64,000 nucleotides of DNA from Clostridium culturomicium (GCF_000821305.1 NZ_CCXK01000012.1:125191-189190), one strand, 5' to 3'; positions 9,408 through 18,302 are shown, numbered from the stretch's first letter. Translations and numbers: made by a program. Notes: generated by a model from the sequence alone, not told the origin.

Positions 9408-10484
9408 ATGAATTTATTAAAAAAAAGAATAGGTACAAATAAAAATTATGAGAATTTTAAAGATACAGTTTATAAAAAGATTAATTTTGGTGAAGGTCTA
9501 GAGGAAATCAATTCTGCTAATTTTAGTAATGGAAAATTTGAAAGTTGCAGTTTTAAGAATATGAATTTTGAGGGCTATGCTTTTAACGTTACCATTTTTG
9601 AGTTATGCAGTTTTGAGAATTGCAATTTTATAAATTGTACAGTTCAATTTGAAGGAAGTTTAAAATTTTACTCTTGTGATTTCCATAAGGTAAATGTTTT
9701 GAACTGCAATTTGAAAAAGCTTTATATTGGCAATACAAACTTAATAAAGGTTAGGTTTAATAATACACTTATGAATGGTAGCAGTTTCATTGGGAACAGG
9801 TATGAGGCTGTGACATTTGAAGAAAATTGTAGCCTTATGAATGCAGTAATAGATGATAATTATAAGAAGTTTGAAATTGATTTTATAAATGAAAAGTCCT
9901 TTACAAAATTAAATTATGGTACATATATTGGAAGATTTAATTATAAAAAATTCCGTGAGCTGGAAGACAATATAGAAGCAGAAAACGTGATAGGCTTAAG
10001 CATTAGCAATACATATATGGAATTAGGGGCTCAATTTCGAAGGAATGATGTAAGTGGTAAATATGGAGTATGCTTTTACGAAGGCAAAAGAGCCTTTCAC
10101 AAAACATTAAGGGGGAAGAGAAGAATATTATCAAGTATTTATGATATTGTATGCGGTTATGGAGAGAAGCCTTCAAGGACCTTCATACTATCCTTAATAT
10201 TAATAGTGTTTTTTGGAATATTATATATGATTACAGGGTTAAAAACCTTCAGTAATGAAGTAATAAGCATTAATGTTATTATAAATAACTTAGATAGCAG
10301 AGGGTTTATTAAGTTATTTGTTTATGCTGTATATTTCAGTACAGTAACCTTTGCAACGGTTGGATATGGAGATATTATGGTTGTTAATGCGGCAGGGATG
10401 GTCATTTCTATTTTGGAAATCATCATTGGAGTATTTATGGTAGGAGTTTGGACATCAACTTTAGTAAGAAAAATGACTAGATAA
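9408..10484 (+). CDS. pentapeptide-repeat protein fused to a two-helix potassium channel domain
   Basis: 358 aa. Residues about 35-145 show pentapeptide-type repeats (spaced NF, SF and CSF units such as CSFKNMNF and CSFENCNF), which fold as a right-handed beta-helix. The C-terminal part has a membrane helix (257-277), a pore loop with the potassium selectivity filter TVGYGD at 317-322, and a second helix (325-350). It is therefore a cytoplasmic beta-helix tethered to a KcsA/MthK-like pore, presumably tetrameric in the membrane. The role of the beta-helix (gating or partner binding) is unknown. Weak ribosome site GGTGG. Stands alone, divergent from the kinase. Confidence 0.85.
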   Translation: MNLLKKRIGTNKNYENFKDTVYKKINFGEGLEEINSANFSNGKFESCSFKNMNFEGYAFNVTIFELCSFENCNFINCTVQFEGSLKFYSCDFHKVNVLNCNLKKLYIGNTNLIKVRFNNTLMNGSSFIGNRYEAVTFEENCSLMNAVIDDNYKKFEIDFINEKSFTKLNYGTYIGRFNYKKFRELEDNIEAENVIGLSISNTYMELGAQFRRNDVSGKYGVCFYEGKRAFHKTLRGKRRILSSIYDIVCGYGEKPSRTFILSLILIVFFGILYMITGLKTFSNEVISINVIINNLDSRGFIKLFVYAVYFSTVTFATVGYGDIMVVNAAGMVISILEIIIGVFMVGVWTSTLVRKMTR

Positions 10485-10527
10485 AAAGAAAAAAATGGAA
10501 TATATTTAATGTAAGGGGGTGTTTCTT

Positions 10528-11559
10528 ATGCAGAATAAGATAATGGAGAAAGCGAGGCTTTTGAATGAAAGAGGTGAGCTGACCAATAGAGGGTATGCTA
10601 CAAGTCTTATATTAGATTATTCAAGAAAAGACATAAAAGCAGCAGGATATAGAATTAAGGAGTGGGACTATTATCTTATTACAAATGATGATTATGGGGT
10701 TGCTTTAACAATAGCTGATAACTCATATATGGCTCTTTTAAGTGTATCGTTTCTGGATTTTAAAAAGCCATATTTTAAAACTACTAGTGTGATGAAGTTT
10801 TTTACTTGTGGAAAGCTGGGATTACCAGCTACGTCTCAAAAAGGAGATGTGGAATATAAGGATAATCGAATTCAAATCAGCTTTAAGAATGATGGCAAGG
10901 AACGAAGATTAGATTGTAATATGAAGAAATTTGATAAGGATAAGGATTTTTTCTGTAGTTTCATATTAAGTAATGAACCAAGGGATTCTATGGTTATAGC
11001 TACACCTTTTAAGGAGGATAAAAAAGCATTTTATTATAATCAGAAAATAAACTGCATGGAAGCAAAGGGAAAGGCTGTTTATGGAGATAGGGAAATTTTA
11101 TTTGATAACTCTTCATCCATGGGAGTTTTAGATTGGGGAAGAGGAGTATGGACATATAAAAATACGTGGTATTGGGGTTCAGCTTCAGGTAAGGTTGATG
11201 GAATACCTTTTGGATTTAATATAGGTTACGGCTTTGGTGACACTTCTGACGCCACAGAGAACATGGTATTTTATGATGGGGTTGCACATAAGTTAGACGA
11301 AGTTATATTTAACATTCCAAAATCAGGTGGTGAATTTGAGTATGAAAAGCCTTGGACATTTACCTCTAATGATAATAGGTTTACGATGAATTTTATTCCA
11401 ATCATTGATAGAAAGGACAGCACTTCTGTTGGGATTATTGCAAGTGATCAGCATCAGGTGTTTGGAAAATTCACAGGAACTGTAGTATTAGATGATGGAA
11501 GAAAAATTGAGATTAAGGATTTCTTAGGATTTGCTGAAAGAGTAATGAATAAGTGGTGA
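10528..11559 (+). CDS. DUF2804 family protein
   Basis: 343-residue soluble protein with no signal or membrane segment. The sequence has the features I associate with DUF2804: an N-terminal motif LLNERGELTNRGYA, a central SSSMGVLDWGRGVW and a later NIGYGFGD. The family has no established function; the lipocalin/beta-barrel-like pattern and conserved Trp and Asp residues suggest binding of a lipid-like ligand, which is inference only. ATG at 10528 is preferred over the GTG at 10519 because AAGGGGGTG is correctly spaced for it. Single gene ending at a terminator shared with the convergent MutS-like gene. Confidence 0.75.
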   Translation: MQNKIMEKARLLNERGELTNRGYATSLILDYSRKDIKAAGYRIKEWDYYLITNDDYGVALTIADNSYMALLSVSFLDFKKPYFKTTSVMKFFTCGKLGLPATSQKGDVEYKDNRIQISFKNDGKERRLDCNMKKFDKDKDFFCSFILSNEPRDSMVIATPFKEDKKAFYYNQKINCMEAKGKAVYGDREILFDNSSSMGVLDWGRGVWTYKNTWYWGSASGKVDGIPFGFNIGYGFGDTSDATENMVFYDGVAHKLDEVIFNIPKSGGEFEYEKPWTFTSNDNRFTMNFIPIIDRKDSTSVGIIASDQHQVFGKFTGTVVLDDGRKIEIKDFLGFAERVMNKW

Positions 11560-11567
11560 TAAAATAG

Positions 11568-11604
11568 ACACCACTGCATTTTAAAAAGTGCAGTGGTGTT
11601 TTTC
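11568..11604. terminator. bidirectional terminator
   Basis: Arms ACACCACTGCA and TGCAGTGGTGT around a 10-base A/T loop, followed by T5 on the plus strand and an A-rich flank that serves the minus-strand gene. Confidence 0.9.
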
Positions 11605-11606
11605 TT

Positions 11607-13187
11607 TTAGATAAAACCTTCAATAGTTTTAGCTCTATCATATGATTTTTTGACGATATCCTTAGGATAGCCAATATAATCTAAAAGCTTAATGGCATTT
11701 CTGGTTTGGGATACACCCTTTTTTAGTTTGTAATCAAAGGATAATCCTTCTTTATTATCAACAGCTTCACTAAAGAAGTAAAAATCATAATTTTCTTTTA
11801 GGATATCAGCAAGTTCTCTGTCGTGGGTAGCAACTATTGAAATTGCCCCATTTGCGTTAATATATCTTAGAATTTCAGCTGAGGCTGCAATTCTTTCAAC
11901 GGGATTTGTTCCTCTGAAAATTTCATCGATGGCAGAGAAAACTGGAATAGGCTTTTCAGTTGCTTTAATTATACGAAGAATTGATTCAGCCTCTGAAAGA
12001 TAGTAGCTTTTTCCTTGCTCTACATCATCCTTTGGACTTATAGAGGTAACCACATTAAAGAAACAGCATTCATAGCTTTTAGCAAGAACAAAATTAAAAG
12101 TTTGGGCAAATACAATATTAAGTCCTAACATTCTTAGGAAGGTTGATTTACCAGACATATTTGTTCCAGTAAGGATAATGCCATGCTTATCTATAGTTAT
12201 TGCGTTTGCAACAGGATTTTCAACTAGAGGATGGATACCTTCTTTTATATTTAAGGTTATGTTCTTTGAGAATTTTGGCTTACAGCAAGAGTTTTTTACT
12301 AAGGATTTATAACTTGAAATTGAAATAAAGGCTTCAATTTCTCCAACTAAATAGTATAGATCTAGAAGCAGATCTTTTTTATCTTTAAGTTCACTGCTTA
12401 ATTTGTAATAGGCGGCTTCCTCTAAAAGTAAAGGAACTGATATTAATTCAAAAATACCACTGAAATTATAGCTTAAACCAAAAATTCGTGTGCTTTTATC
12501 AATTACTTTTATGTTATCTAGGATATTTTTTATTGAATCCTGATACTCCTTTAATTCATTCACCTTGAAGTGTTGAAGTTTTTTAGCAACTACAATAAGT
12601 TTTCTAAGATAAAGAAGTCCTCTGTCCTTAACATTTTTTCCTTCGAACATATTGATAGAACCATTTATCCAAACCATTATAAAGAAGGATAAGATAAAGG
12701 CTGGCTGTCTATATATTAGGGTTAAGATTATTGTAAGAGGTAAAACTAATTTACCAAGAAAGGTATATAAATAATATTTTAATTTATTAACTTTTAAATA
12801 ATCCTGAAGCATATCAATGAAGGAGTTCTTATTATCAAAGCCCATGTTGAAGTAAAGCACCTGAAGTTCAGCTCTGAGATCTTCGTTTTTGCAGAAGAAA
12901 TCAATTAGCTTTTCACGGCCGTTTAACTCATTTTCATCTATAATTAAATTTCGAATTAAAGTGTAAAGAGCAGCCTCTCCTGCTGTAGTATAGGTTTTAT
13001 CAATCTTTTTATATACACTAGGAAGATCGAGGTCCGAAAAACTTTGGTCATCAAGGGTGTATTCAGACTTAGGTCTTAAATCATAAATTCGTCTTATATT
13101 TTTAAAATTAATTTCTCTAGTTTTTTCACGACGATAATCATCTTTTATTATTTGTATTTTTCCTGCATCAAATAAAGAAAAACTCAT
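11607..13187 (-). CDS. MutS-family ATPase with membrane segments
   Basis: 526 aa, shorter than MutS (about 850) and lacking its mismatch-recognition domain. The C-terminal third is a MutS-type ATPase: Walker A GTNMSGKST (about 341-349), a Walker B region ending SAIDEIFRGTNP and the ATHD segment. The middle contains a hydrophobic hairpin (about 140-176) that looks like two membrane helices, which is unusual for a DNA-repair ATPase. It matches the clostridial MutS-related group of unknown function. Start ATG at 13187 has AAGGAG seven bases upstream; the longer frame to 13211 lacks this. Confidence 0.85.
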   Translation of the reverse strand: MSFSLFDAGKIQIIKDDYRREKTREINFKNIRRIYDLRPKSEYTLDDQSFSDLDLPSVYKKIDKTYTTAGEAALYTLIRNLIIDENELNGREKLIDFFCKNEDLRAELQVLYFNMGFDNKNSFIDMLQDYLKVNKLKYYLYTFLGKLVLPLTIILTLIYRQPAFILSFFIMVWINGSINMFEGKNVKDRGLLYLRKLIVVAKKLQHFKVNELKEYQDSIKNILDNIKVIDKSTRIFGLSYNFSGIFELISVPLLLEEAAYYKLSSELKDKKDLLLDLYYLVGEIEAFISISSYKSLVKNSCCKPKFSKNITLNIKEGIHPLVENPVANAITIDKHGIILTGTNMSGKSTFLRMLGLNIVFAQTFNFVLAKSYECCFFNVVTSISPKDDVEQGKSYYLSEAESILRIIKATEKPIPVFSAIDEIFRGTNPVERIAASAEILRYINANGAISIVATHDRELADILKENYDFYFFSEAVDNKEGLSFDYKLKKGVSQTRNAIKLLDYIGYPKDIVKKSYDRAKTIEGFI

Positions 13188-13297
13188 TTTATTACTCCTT
13201 TTAAATAACATCTTAAATATGATAATACCATAAAGTGGAGAGAAGTTATACTGTTTATGTAGAGGTCAATAAATTCAATAGGAGTATATAAAGAATT

Positions 13298-13307
13298 ATG
13301 CTATAAT
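13298..13307 (+). promoter_or_regulatory. extended -10 promoter
   Basis: TGCTATAAT is a perfect extended -10 element about 70 bases upstream of the P-loop/LexA-fusion gene. No good -35 is seen, as is allowed for extended -10 promoters. Confidence 0.45.
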
Positions 13308-13376
13308 ATTGTTTAACGGATTAAAAGATTTATTAAGAAAAAATATATATTAATTTTGTGGATGGAGGTGAATAAA

Positions 13377-14900
13377 ATGAAGCAATTAGAAGGTTTAAAG
13401 AAGTTTGAGAGAGACTCAAAACATAGATACTTTATAGTTACAGGTAAAGTTGATATGGGAAAAACTACATCAGCTTTAACTAGAGCTGTATTTTTGCAAG
13501 ATAATTTTTGTATAAGAGATGATGAAAATATACTTGTGGTATCAAAAGAAGACTTAAGTGAAGTGCTGGCAACGGTTCAAGAGGATAGTGGAAGGGTGAA
13601 TACTTTATTCTCTTTTATAAATTCAAATTCAATTGAGGTTTTATCAAAGAAAAAGCTTATGGATAACTGTTTTAATGAGCTTCAGAGTTTATTAAAGTCA
13701 GGATATAGACTTTGTGATAATGAAGTAGCAAAAGGATTACTGTTAGAAGGTATAAATCATTTAAGAGGTACAGTAAAAAAGCTAGATAAGATTATTATTA
13801 CTAATAATATAGACTTTTTATTTGATGAAATTATGTACATTAAAGAAATGGAACTTAATTCACTAAGAGAGTATCAAGAGTTTAACAGAAAAAAGCGAGG
13901 CAGAACTATACGAAAGAACTCAAGAGCTAGAGAACATATTTATGCTCTATATGAGTGGTATTGCAATTGTATAGCTGAAAGTAATTTAATAGATGAAATA
14001 GATCAGTTTAAATTAATATATGATAACTGTGAATATATACAGAAAAATCGTTATACACACATTATTATTGATAATGTGGAGGAGCTGACAGTTAAAGAGG
14101 TTGGATTTATTAGAACCCTGCTTAAAAATGTTGATTACAGCAACTTTGTCTTGGTAAGGAATTCTCACGTTGAGTTAGAAAAACCATGGGTAGAACATTT
14201 TACTAAGAATAAAAGCACAGCGGACTTTGATAAAGAAAAGTACAAGGTTATCAACTGCAATGTTTTAAATAGAAGAAATAAAAAACTTCAGATTGAAGAA
14301 ATCAAAGTTATAGATATTGAAACTAATAATGTAGAGGAAGATACAAGGGGAAAAGAGCTTATGACTGAAGAAAAGAAGGACAATAAGTTTATTGAGCTTT
14401 ATAAGTATATAGATTTCAAACATAATGTATCTCATGATTTTGCTATTGATACAAGCAGCTATGAGGAAGTTATATTAAACCCAGATACAACTAGTGAGAT
14501 TATCGGAGCAAAAGAAATAAATAAGGTGCCGGTATTTAATGAGATTGCTGCGGGACAACCTATTTTAATTAATGATGAGATTGAGGGAGAATTTAATATA
14601 CCTATTTATTGGTTAAAGGGAGTAGCTCAGCCATTTATCTTAAAGATAAAGGGTGATAGTATGATAAATGTTAATATCGAAGATGGAGACTATGTTGTTA
14701 TTAACAAGCAGACAATGGCAAATCATAATGAAATTGTAGCTGTAAGCATTGATGGTGAGGCGACATTAAAAAGGTTATGGGTAAAAGGCAAGAAGGCTGT
14801 GCTTATGCCAGAGAATGATAAATACTCACCAATAGAGATAACAGAAGATAATGCATACATCATAGGTAAGGCAGTAGGCTTAATAAAGGCAGTTAACTAA
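13377..14900 (+). CDS. P-loop (UvrD-like) protein fused to LexA-type S24 autoprotease domain
   Basis: 508 aa with two parts. The N-terminal 340 residues begin with a Walker A-like GKVDMGKTT (about 23-31) and contain an IIIDNVEEL segment resembling helicase motif II, but without the usual Asp-Glu pair. They look like a degenerate superfamily 1 helicase N-terminal domain. The C-terminal 120 residues are a full LexA/UmuD fold: Ala-Gly cleavage site in EIAAGQP (about 392), catalytic Ser in KGDSM (about 428) and catalytic Lys in GEATLKRL (about 465). No helix-turn-helix is visible, so it is not an ordinary LexA. RecA-stimulated self-cleavage is plausible but inferred. GGAGGTG decides the ATG at 13377. 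Confidence 0.8.
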   Translation: MKQLEGLKKFERDSKHRYFIVTGKVDMGKTTSALTRAVFLQDNFCIRDDENILVVSKEDLSEVLATVQEDSGRVNTLFSFINSNSIEVLSKKKLMDNCFNELQSLLKSGYRLCDNEVAKGLLLEGINHLRGTVKKLDKIIITNNIDFLFDEIMYIKEMELNSLREYQEFNRKKRGRTIRKNSRAREHIYALYEWYCNCIAESNLIDEIDQFKLIYDNCEYIQKNRYTHIIIDNVEELTVKEVGFIRTLLKNVDYSNFVLVRNSHVELEKPWVEHFTKNKSTADFDKEKYKVINCNVLNRRNKKLQIEEIKVIDIETNNVEEDTRGKELMTEEKKDNKFIELYKYIDFKHNVSHDFAIDTSSYEEVILNPDTTSEIIGAKEINKVPVFNEIAAGQPILINDEIEGEFNIPIYWLKGVAQPFILKIKGDSMINVNIEDGDYVVINKQTMANHNEIVAVSIDGEATLKRLWVKGKKAVLMPENDKYSPIEITEDNAYIIGKAVGLIKAVN

Positions 14901-15038
14901 AGCTAATTTATATTTAAGATTATAATTTAAAATTCAATATAAATTTATTGAAGGTAATTATATAGTAAACTCATTCTAATAGGATTTGAGTTAGCACAAA
15001 GAAATATTTTGACGCACATTTAAGGGGGATTAGTTAAT

Positions 15039-15581
15039 ATGTTAAATAGGGTGAAATTAAATTTAGAAACTGTGGAAGCGATGCTTTATTATTGGCAGGC
15101 TGCTGCTGAGAAGGATAATGTATCCGAAAAGTTTTTCTACGATGTAGCAGAAATGCCAGGATTAAAGGTTGCCTATGATGAAGAATTTAATGAGGAATCA
15201 GTAAGAAGAGCCCTAAGTGCCATTAAAAACAGAGAGCGTTTTGATGGAACTAAGAAGGAGAAAAAGTTCTGGAATAACAACATGTGGATGATGGAAGACT
15301 TAGAGTTTACGCATGCCATGGCTGCTCCATTAAAGACTTTAAACTTAGACAGCATAGTTGAAGAGCTTCAAGGTGTAGAAAACAAAAATAATATTGAAGA
15401 GATTGAAGTAATATTCTCACCATTGCATTCTGATGAGTACATCATTTTTGAGAATAAGATTGTTATAAACTTCTTCAGAATTAAAGTGGACCTTAATGGA
15501 TTAGAGGATGAGGCTACAATTAATGGTGTAGGTTTAAAAGAGTATATCAAAGAAAAATCAATAGAATTATTGCAAGGTTAG
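15039..15581 (+). CDS. conserved hypothetical protein (possibly TDE2712-like)
   Basis: 180-residue acidic soluble protein. It has no signal peptide, membrane helix or metal motif. The N-terminal half (VKLNLETVEAMLYYWQ) and the central WNNNMWMMEDLEFT stretch look strongly conserved; I believe it matches a family named after Treponema denticola TDE2712, but I cannot verify that here. Function unknown. Ribosome site AGGGGG before ATG. It is monocistronic, between the LexA-fusion gene and murI, with its own terminator. Confidence 0.7.
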   Translation: MLNRVKLNLETVEAMLYYWQAAAEKDNVSEKFFYDVAEMPGLKVAYDEEFNEESVRRALSAIKNRERFDGTKKEKKFWNNNMWMMEDLEFTHAMAAPLKTLNLDSIVEELQGVENKNNIEEIEVIFSPLHSDEYIIFENKIVINFFRIKVDLNGLEDEATINGVGLKEYIKEKSIELLQG

Positions 15582-15587
15582 AGAAGA

Positions 15588-15625
15588 AATAACAGTATAT
15601 TTTGAGGATATACTGTTATTTTTTA
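15588..15625 (+). terminator. terminator
   Basis: Arms AATAACAGTATAT and ATATACTGTTATT around a short loop, followed by a T run. It closes the preceding hypothetical gene. Confidence 0.88.
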
Positions 15626-15733
15626 TAATTTAATGCTTGTCTTCTACTTTTAATAAAAGTATAGGTGTAGTATTATAAATAATAGAGATAATATTAAGTT
15701 ATCTAAAAACTATGTTGTGTGGTGTTATAAAGA

Positions 15734-16525
15734 ATGGACAGAAATCAATTGAGTATAGGATTCTTCGATTCTGGCATTGGTGGGATCAGCGTCTTAAGGG
15801 AAGCCGTAGCTTTGATGCCAAACGAAAACTATATATACATAGGGGATTCTATGAATGCACCTTATGGAACTAAAACTCCAGAGGAAGTTAGAAACTTATC
15901 ATTTAATGTTATAGATAAGCTTATATCATTAGGGGTAAAAGCTGTAGTTGTGGCATGCAATACAGCGACTAGTGCTGCCATTGATGATTTAAGAGAAAAA
16001 TATGAAGAACAATTACCTATAATAGGAATTGAGCCGGCACTAAAGCCTGCCGTTGAAAATTACGGAGAAGGTGTTGTAGTAATAATGGCTACTCCAATGA
16101 CCTTATCAGAGAATAAGTTCAGTAAGTTAAGAGAAAGATATAGTGAGACTGCGGAGATAATTCCAATGCCATGTGATGGTTTAGTTGAAATTATTGAAAG
16201 TGGTGTAACAAGCGGACCGTTAGTAGAAGATTACTTGCATAATAAGTTCAAAGAGCTTGATAAAAGCAGAGTATCTGCTGTTGTTCTTGGATGCACTCAT
16301 TATCCATTTATAAAGGATTCTTTAGTTAAGGTAATTAATGAGGATGTGGCTGTCATTGATGGAAGTCTTGGAACAGTAAGGCAGCTTAAGAGAATGTTGG
16401 AGCAAAGAGATTTACTAAATAAAAGTGATGAAAAAGGAAAAGTTACAATTTTAAACTCAAAAGAAGAGCGATTGATAAAATTATCCTATGACCTTTTACA
16501 AGGTGAGACGGATATACATAAATAA
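15734..16525 (+). CDS. murI: glutamate racemase
   Basis: Interconverts L- and D-glutamate, supplying D-Glu for peptidoglycan. 263 aa, typical length. The N-terminal FFDSGIGG motif (Asp about 12) and both catalytic cysteines are present: Cys75 in VACNTATS and Cys187 in LGCTHYP. It is followed after 26 bases by a cyclophilin and then a DUF3783 gene, which probably form one transcript. Its ribosome site is weak, the clearest poor initiation context in this part of the window. Confidence 0.97.
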   Translation: MDRNQLSIGFFDSGIGGISVLREAVALMPNENYIYIGDSMNAPYGTKTPEEVRNLSFNVIDKLISLGVKAVVVACNTATSAAIDDLREKYEEQLPIIGIEPALKPAVENYGEGVVVIMATPMTLSENKFSKLRERYSETAEIIPMPCDGLVEIIESGVTSGPLVEDYLHNKFKELDKSRVSAVVLGCTHYPFIKDSLVKVINEDVAVIDGSLGTVRQLKRMLEQRDLLNKSDEKGKVTILNSKEERLIKLSYDLLQGETDIHK

Positions 16526-16551
16526 AATAATGATAGAAAAGAGGAAGATAT

Positions 16552-17067
16552 ATGAATCCAATAGTTACATTTAAAATGGCAGATGGAAAAGTTATGAAGG
16601 CAGAGTTATACCCAGAAATAGCTCCAAATACAGTAAAAAACTTTATAAGTTTAGTTAATAAAGGATATTACAATGGACTAATATTTCACAGAGTAATTCC
16701 AGGTTTCATGATTCAAGGTGGATGCCCAAATGGAACAGGAATGGGCGGACCTGGATATTCAATTAAAGGAGAATTTGGAGTTAATGGTTTTAACAATCCT
16801 TTAAAGCATACAACTGGAGTTTTATCAATGGCTAGAGCTTATGATCCAAATTCAGCAGGATCTCAATTCTTTATAATGGTTGAAGACTCACCGCACCTAG
16901 ACAGACAATATGCTGCCTTTGGTAAATTAATCGAAGGTGAAGATGTTGCCAAGGCAATAGTTAGTGTTAAAACTGACAGATCTGACAGACCATATGAAGA
17001 TCAAGTAATGGAATCAGTTACAGTTGATACTTTTGGCGTTAATTACGACGAGCCAGAGAAATTATAG
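16552..17067 (+). CDS. cyclophilin-type peptidyl-prolyl cis-trans isomerase
   Basis: 171 aa cytoplasmic cyclophilin without signal peptide; catalyses proline isomerisation in protein folding. Hallmarks are NTVKNFISLVNKGYYNG near the N-terminus, the active-site segment FHRVIPGFMIQGG (catalytic Arg in FHR), GSQFFIM and the AAFGKLIEG region. Ribosome site GAGGAAG before ATG. Lies directly downstream of murI in the same orientation. Confidence 0.95.
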   Translation: MNPIVTFKMADGKVMKAELYPEIAPNTVKNFISLVNKGYYNGLIFHRVIPGFMIQGGCPNGTGMGGPGYSIKGEFGVNGFNNPLKHTTGVLSMARAYDPNSAGSQFFIMVEDSPHLDRQYAAFGKLIEGEDVAKAIVSVKTDRSDRPYEDQVMESVTVDTFGVNYDEPEKL

Positions 17068-17080
17068 TTAGGTGATTGGT

Positions 17081-17458
17081 ATGATGAAGGGGATTTTTAA
17101 GGAAAGATTAATTTTAGCCTATGGACTTAATAAAGAGGAGCTAGATAAACTTAACTTAAAATTCAGCACGATCTGTAAAGAACCTGTGCTGGTAATAACT
17201 TCAGATATGGGCAACTGCACATTAGAGCAGATATTAAAGGGGCAGGAGCTTAAGGTAAGTCTAAAAGTACTTCCAGATGAAAAAGTAGTGATATTTAACG
17301 GATTTCAAGGGGTATATCTCCAAAATGGAGTTAAAAATGTAAGAGAGGTATTAGGTTCAGAGCCTATACTTGCTTCAACAACACCGAATTCCGTGAAGAT
17401 GTCATTATATGAACTTATTGACCATTTAGTGCAAGAGAGAACATTATATAAGAAATAA
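17081..17458 (+). CDS. DUF3783 family protein
   Basis: 125-residue small soluble protein. The central motif KVVIFNGFQGVYLQN and the C-terminal LASTTPNSVKMSLYELIDHL are what I recognise from DUF3783 proteins, which are of unknown function and frequent in Firmicutes. Start ATG at 17081 is favoured by AGGTGAT ten bases upstream; the GTG at 17072 lies inside that site. It follows the cyclophilin by 13 bases, so it is co-transcribed. Ends at a hairpin that also resembles part of the dispersed repeat. Confidence 0.72.
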   Translation: MMKGIFKERLILAYGLNKEELDKLNLKFSTICKEPVLVITSDMGNCTLEQILKGQELKVSLKVLPDEKVVIFNGFQGVYLQNGVKNVREVLGSEPILASTTPNSVKMSLYELIDHLVQERTLYKK

Positions 17459-17461
17459 ATA

Positions 17462-17515
17462 AATTAAAAGGAACTCCTTCGAATTAATATGAGAAGGGGT
17501 TTACTTTTAATTAAG
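17462..17515 (+). terminator. terminator hairpin, related to half of the dispersed repeat
   Basis: Arms AATTAAAAGgaACTCCTTC and GAGAAGGGGTttaCTTTTAATT form a long hairpin after the DUF3783 gene. The core (ACTCCTTCGAAT, then TAATATGA, then AGGGGTTT) closely matches the second half of the repeat copy at 30948-31024. Confidence 0.7.
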
Positions 17516-17537
17516 TGTATGGGGAGGATATTTTTTC

Positions 17538-18230
17538 ATGAGTTCAGTTGGTGAAAGAATCAAAGCAGCAAGAAATAATAAAGGAATGACTCAGAAGCAG
17601 CTTGCTAAAAAGCTTGGAGTTTCTGAAGGTTATATAAATGAAGTTGAGACAGGAAGAAAAGTTGTTGAAGAGAAGTTTATCGAAAGAGCTGGAAAGGTTT
17701 TAGGTGGAGATTTATCAGAGATGACAACTTTATTTGATAACATAGCATATGAGGAAAGAAAGGCAGCAGAAAATGCTCCAACAGGATATGCTAAGGTTAA
17801 GGCTAATAAAGTTAAGGAAACCATCAACGATGTATGGAATGATGCTTTTGGTTCAGTTTTAAAATCAGTAAGCGTATATAATTACGATTTAAATAAACCA
17901 ATAGGCAAGAAGGAGCTTCCTGTTATATCTAATAAAATCGAAGGTTATGCACAGGATAAGGTTTTATATATTAAAATTGAAAATGATGATTTATTAGGCT
18001 TTAGAATCTGCCAGGGAGATTTAGCTTTTGCAAATTTAACATCTGAAATAGAAAATAACAAAATATATTTAATAGATGTAAATGGCGAGCGTGTTTTAAG
18101 ACAGCTTAAAAAATTAGATAGCAACAAGGTTCTAATGATAAGCAATAAAAATATGGTGCGTACTGAAACGGCTCATCCAAAGGAGATTAAGGTAATCGCC
18201 AAGCTTAACAGACTTGAGGTAGAACTTTAA
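17538..18230 (+). CDS. XRE-family regulator with inactive LexA-like C-terminal domain
   Basis: 230 aa. Residues 5-55 are a Cro/CI-type helix-turn-helix (GMTQKQLAKKLGVSEGYINEVETG). The C-terminal 110 residues follow the LexA/UmuD fold (pattern KIENDDLLGFRICQGDLAF, then a GERVLRQL strand), but the catalytic Ser of GDSM is Asp and the catalytic Lys is Arg, and no Ala-Gly cleavage site is visible. It should therefore be a stable DNA-binding regulator using the fold for dimerisation or ligand sensing. Targets unknown. Single gene with ribosome site GGGGAGGA and its own terminator. Confidence 0.85.
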   Translation: MSSVGERIKAARNNKGMTQKQLAKKLGVSEGYINEVETGRKVVEEKFIERAGKVLGGDLSEMTTLFDNIAYEERKAAENAPTGYAKVKANKVKETINDVWNDAFGSVLKSVSVYNYDLNKPIGKKELPVISNKIEGYAQDKVLYIKIENDDLLGFRICQGDLAFANLTSEIENNKIYLIDVNGERVLRQLKKLDSNKVLMISNKNMVRTETAHPKEIKVIAKLNRLEVEL

Positions 18231-18235
18231 GTTAG

Positions 18236-18300
18236 CATCCAAATCTTTGATTTGGCTAATGTGAACCTACTCTTTTGAATGAATATGAAAAAGAGTTTCC
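18236..18300 (+). repeat. dispersed two-hairpin intergenic repeat, copy A
   Basis: Hairpin 1 is CCAAATC-TTT-GATTTGG (18239-18255). A linker with GAACCTAC leads to hairpin 2, ACTCTTTT pairing with AAAAAGAGT, ending in TTTCC. The same order occurs at 30948-31024 with different but still complementary bases in hairpin 2. It lies between the XRE stop and its terminator. Confidence 0.65.
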
Positions 18301-18302
18301 TA

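Noticed and set aside
13188..13376. LexA box (GAAC-N4-GTTC) upstream of the P-loop/S24 gene
   Set aside because: I looked for this palindrome and found none in the gap.
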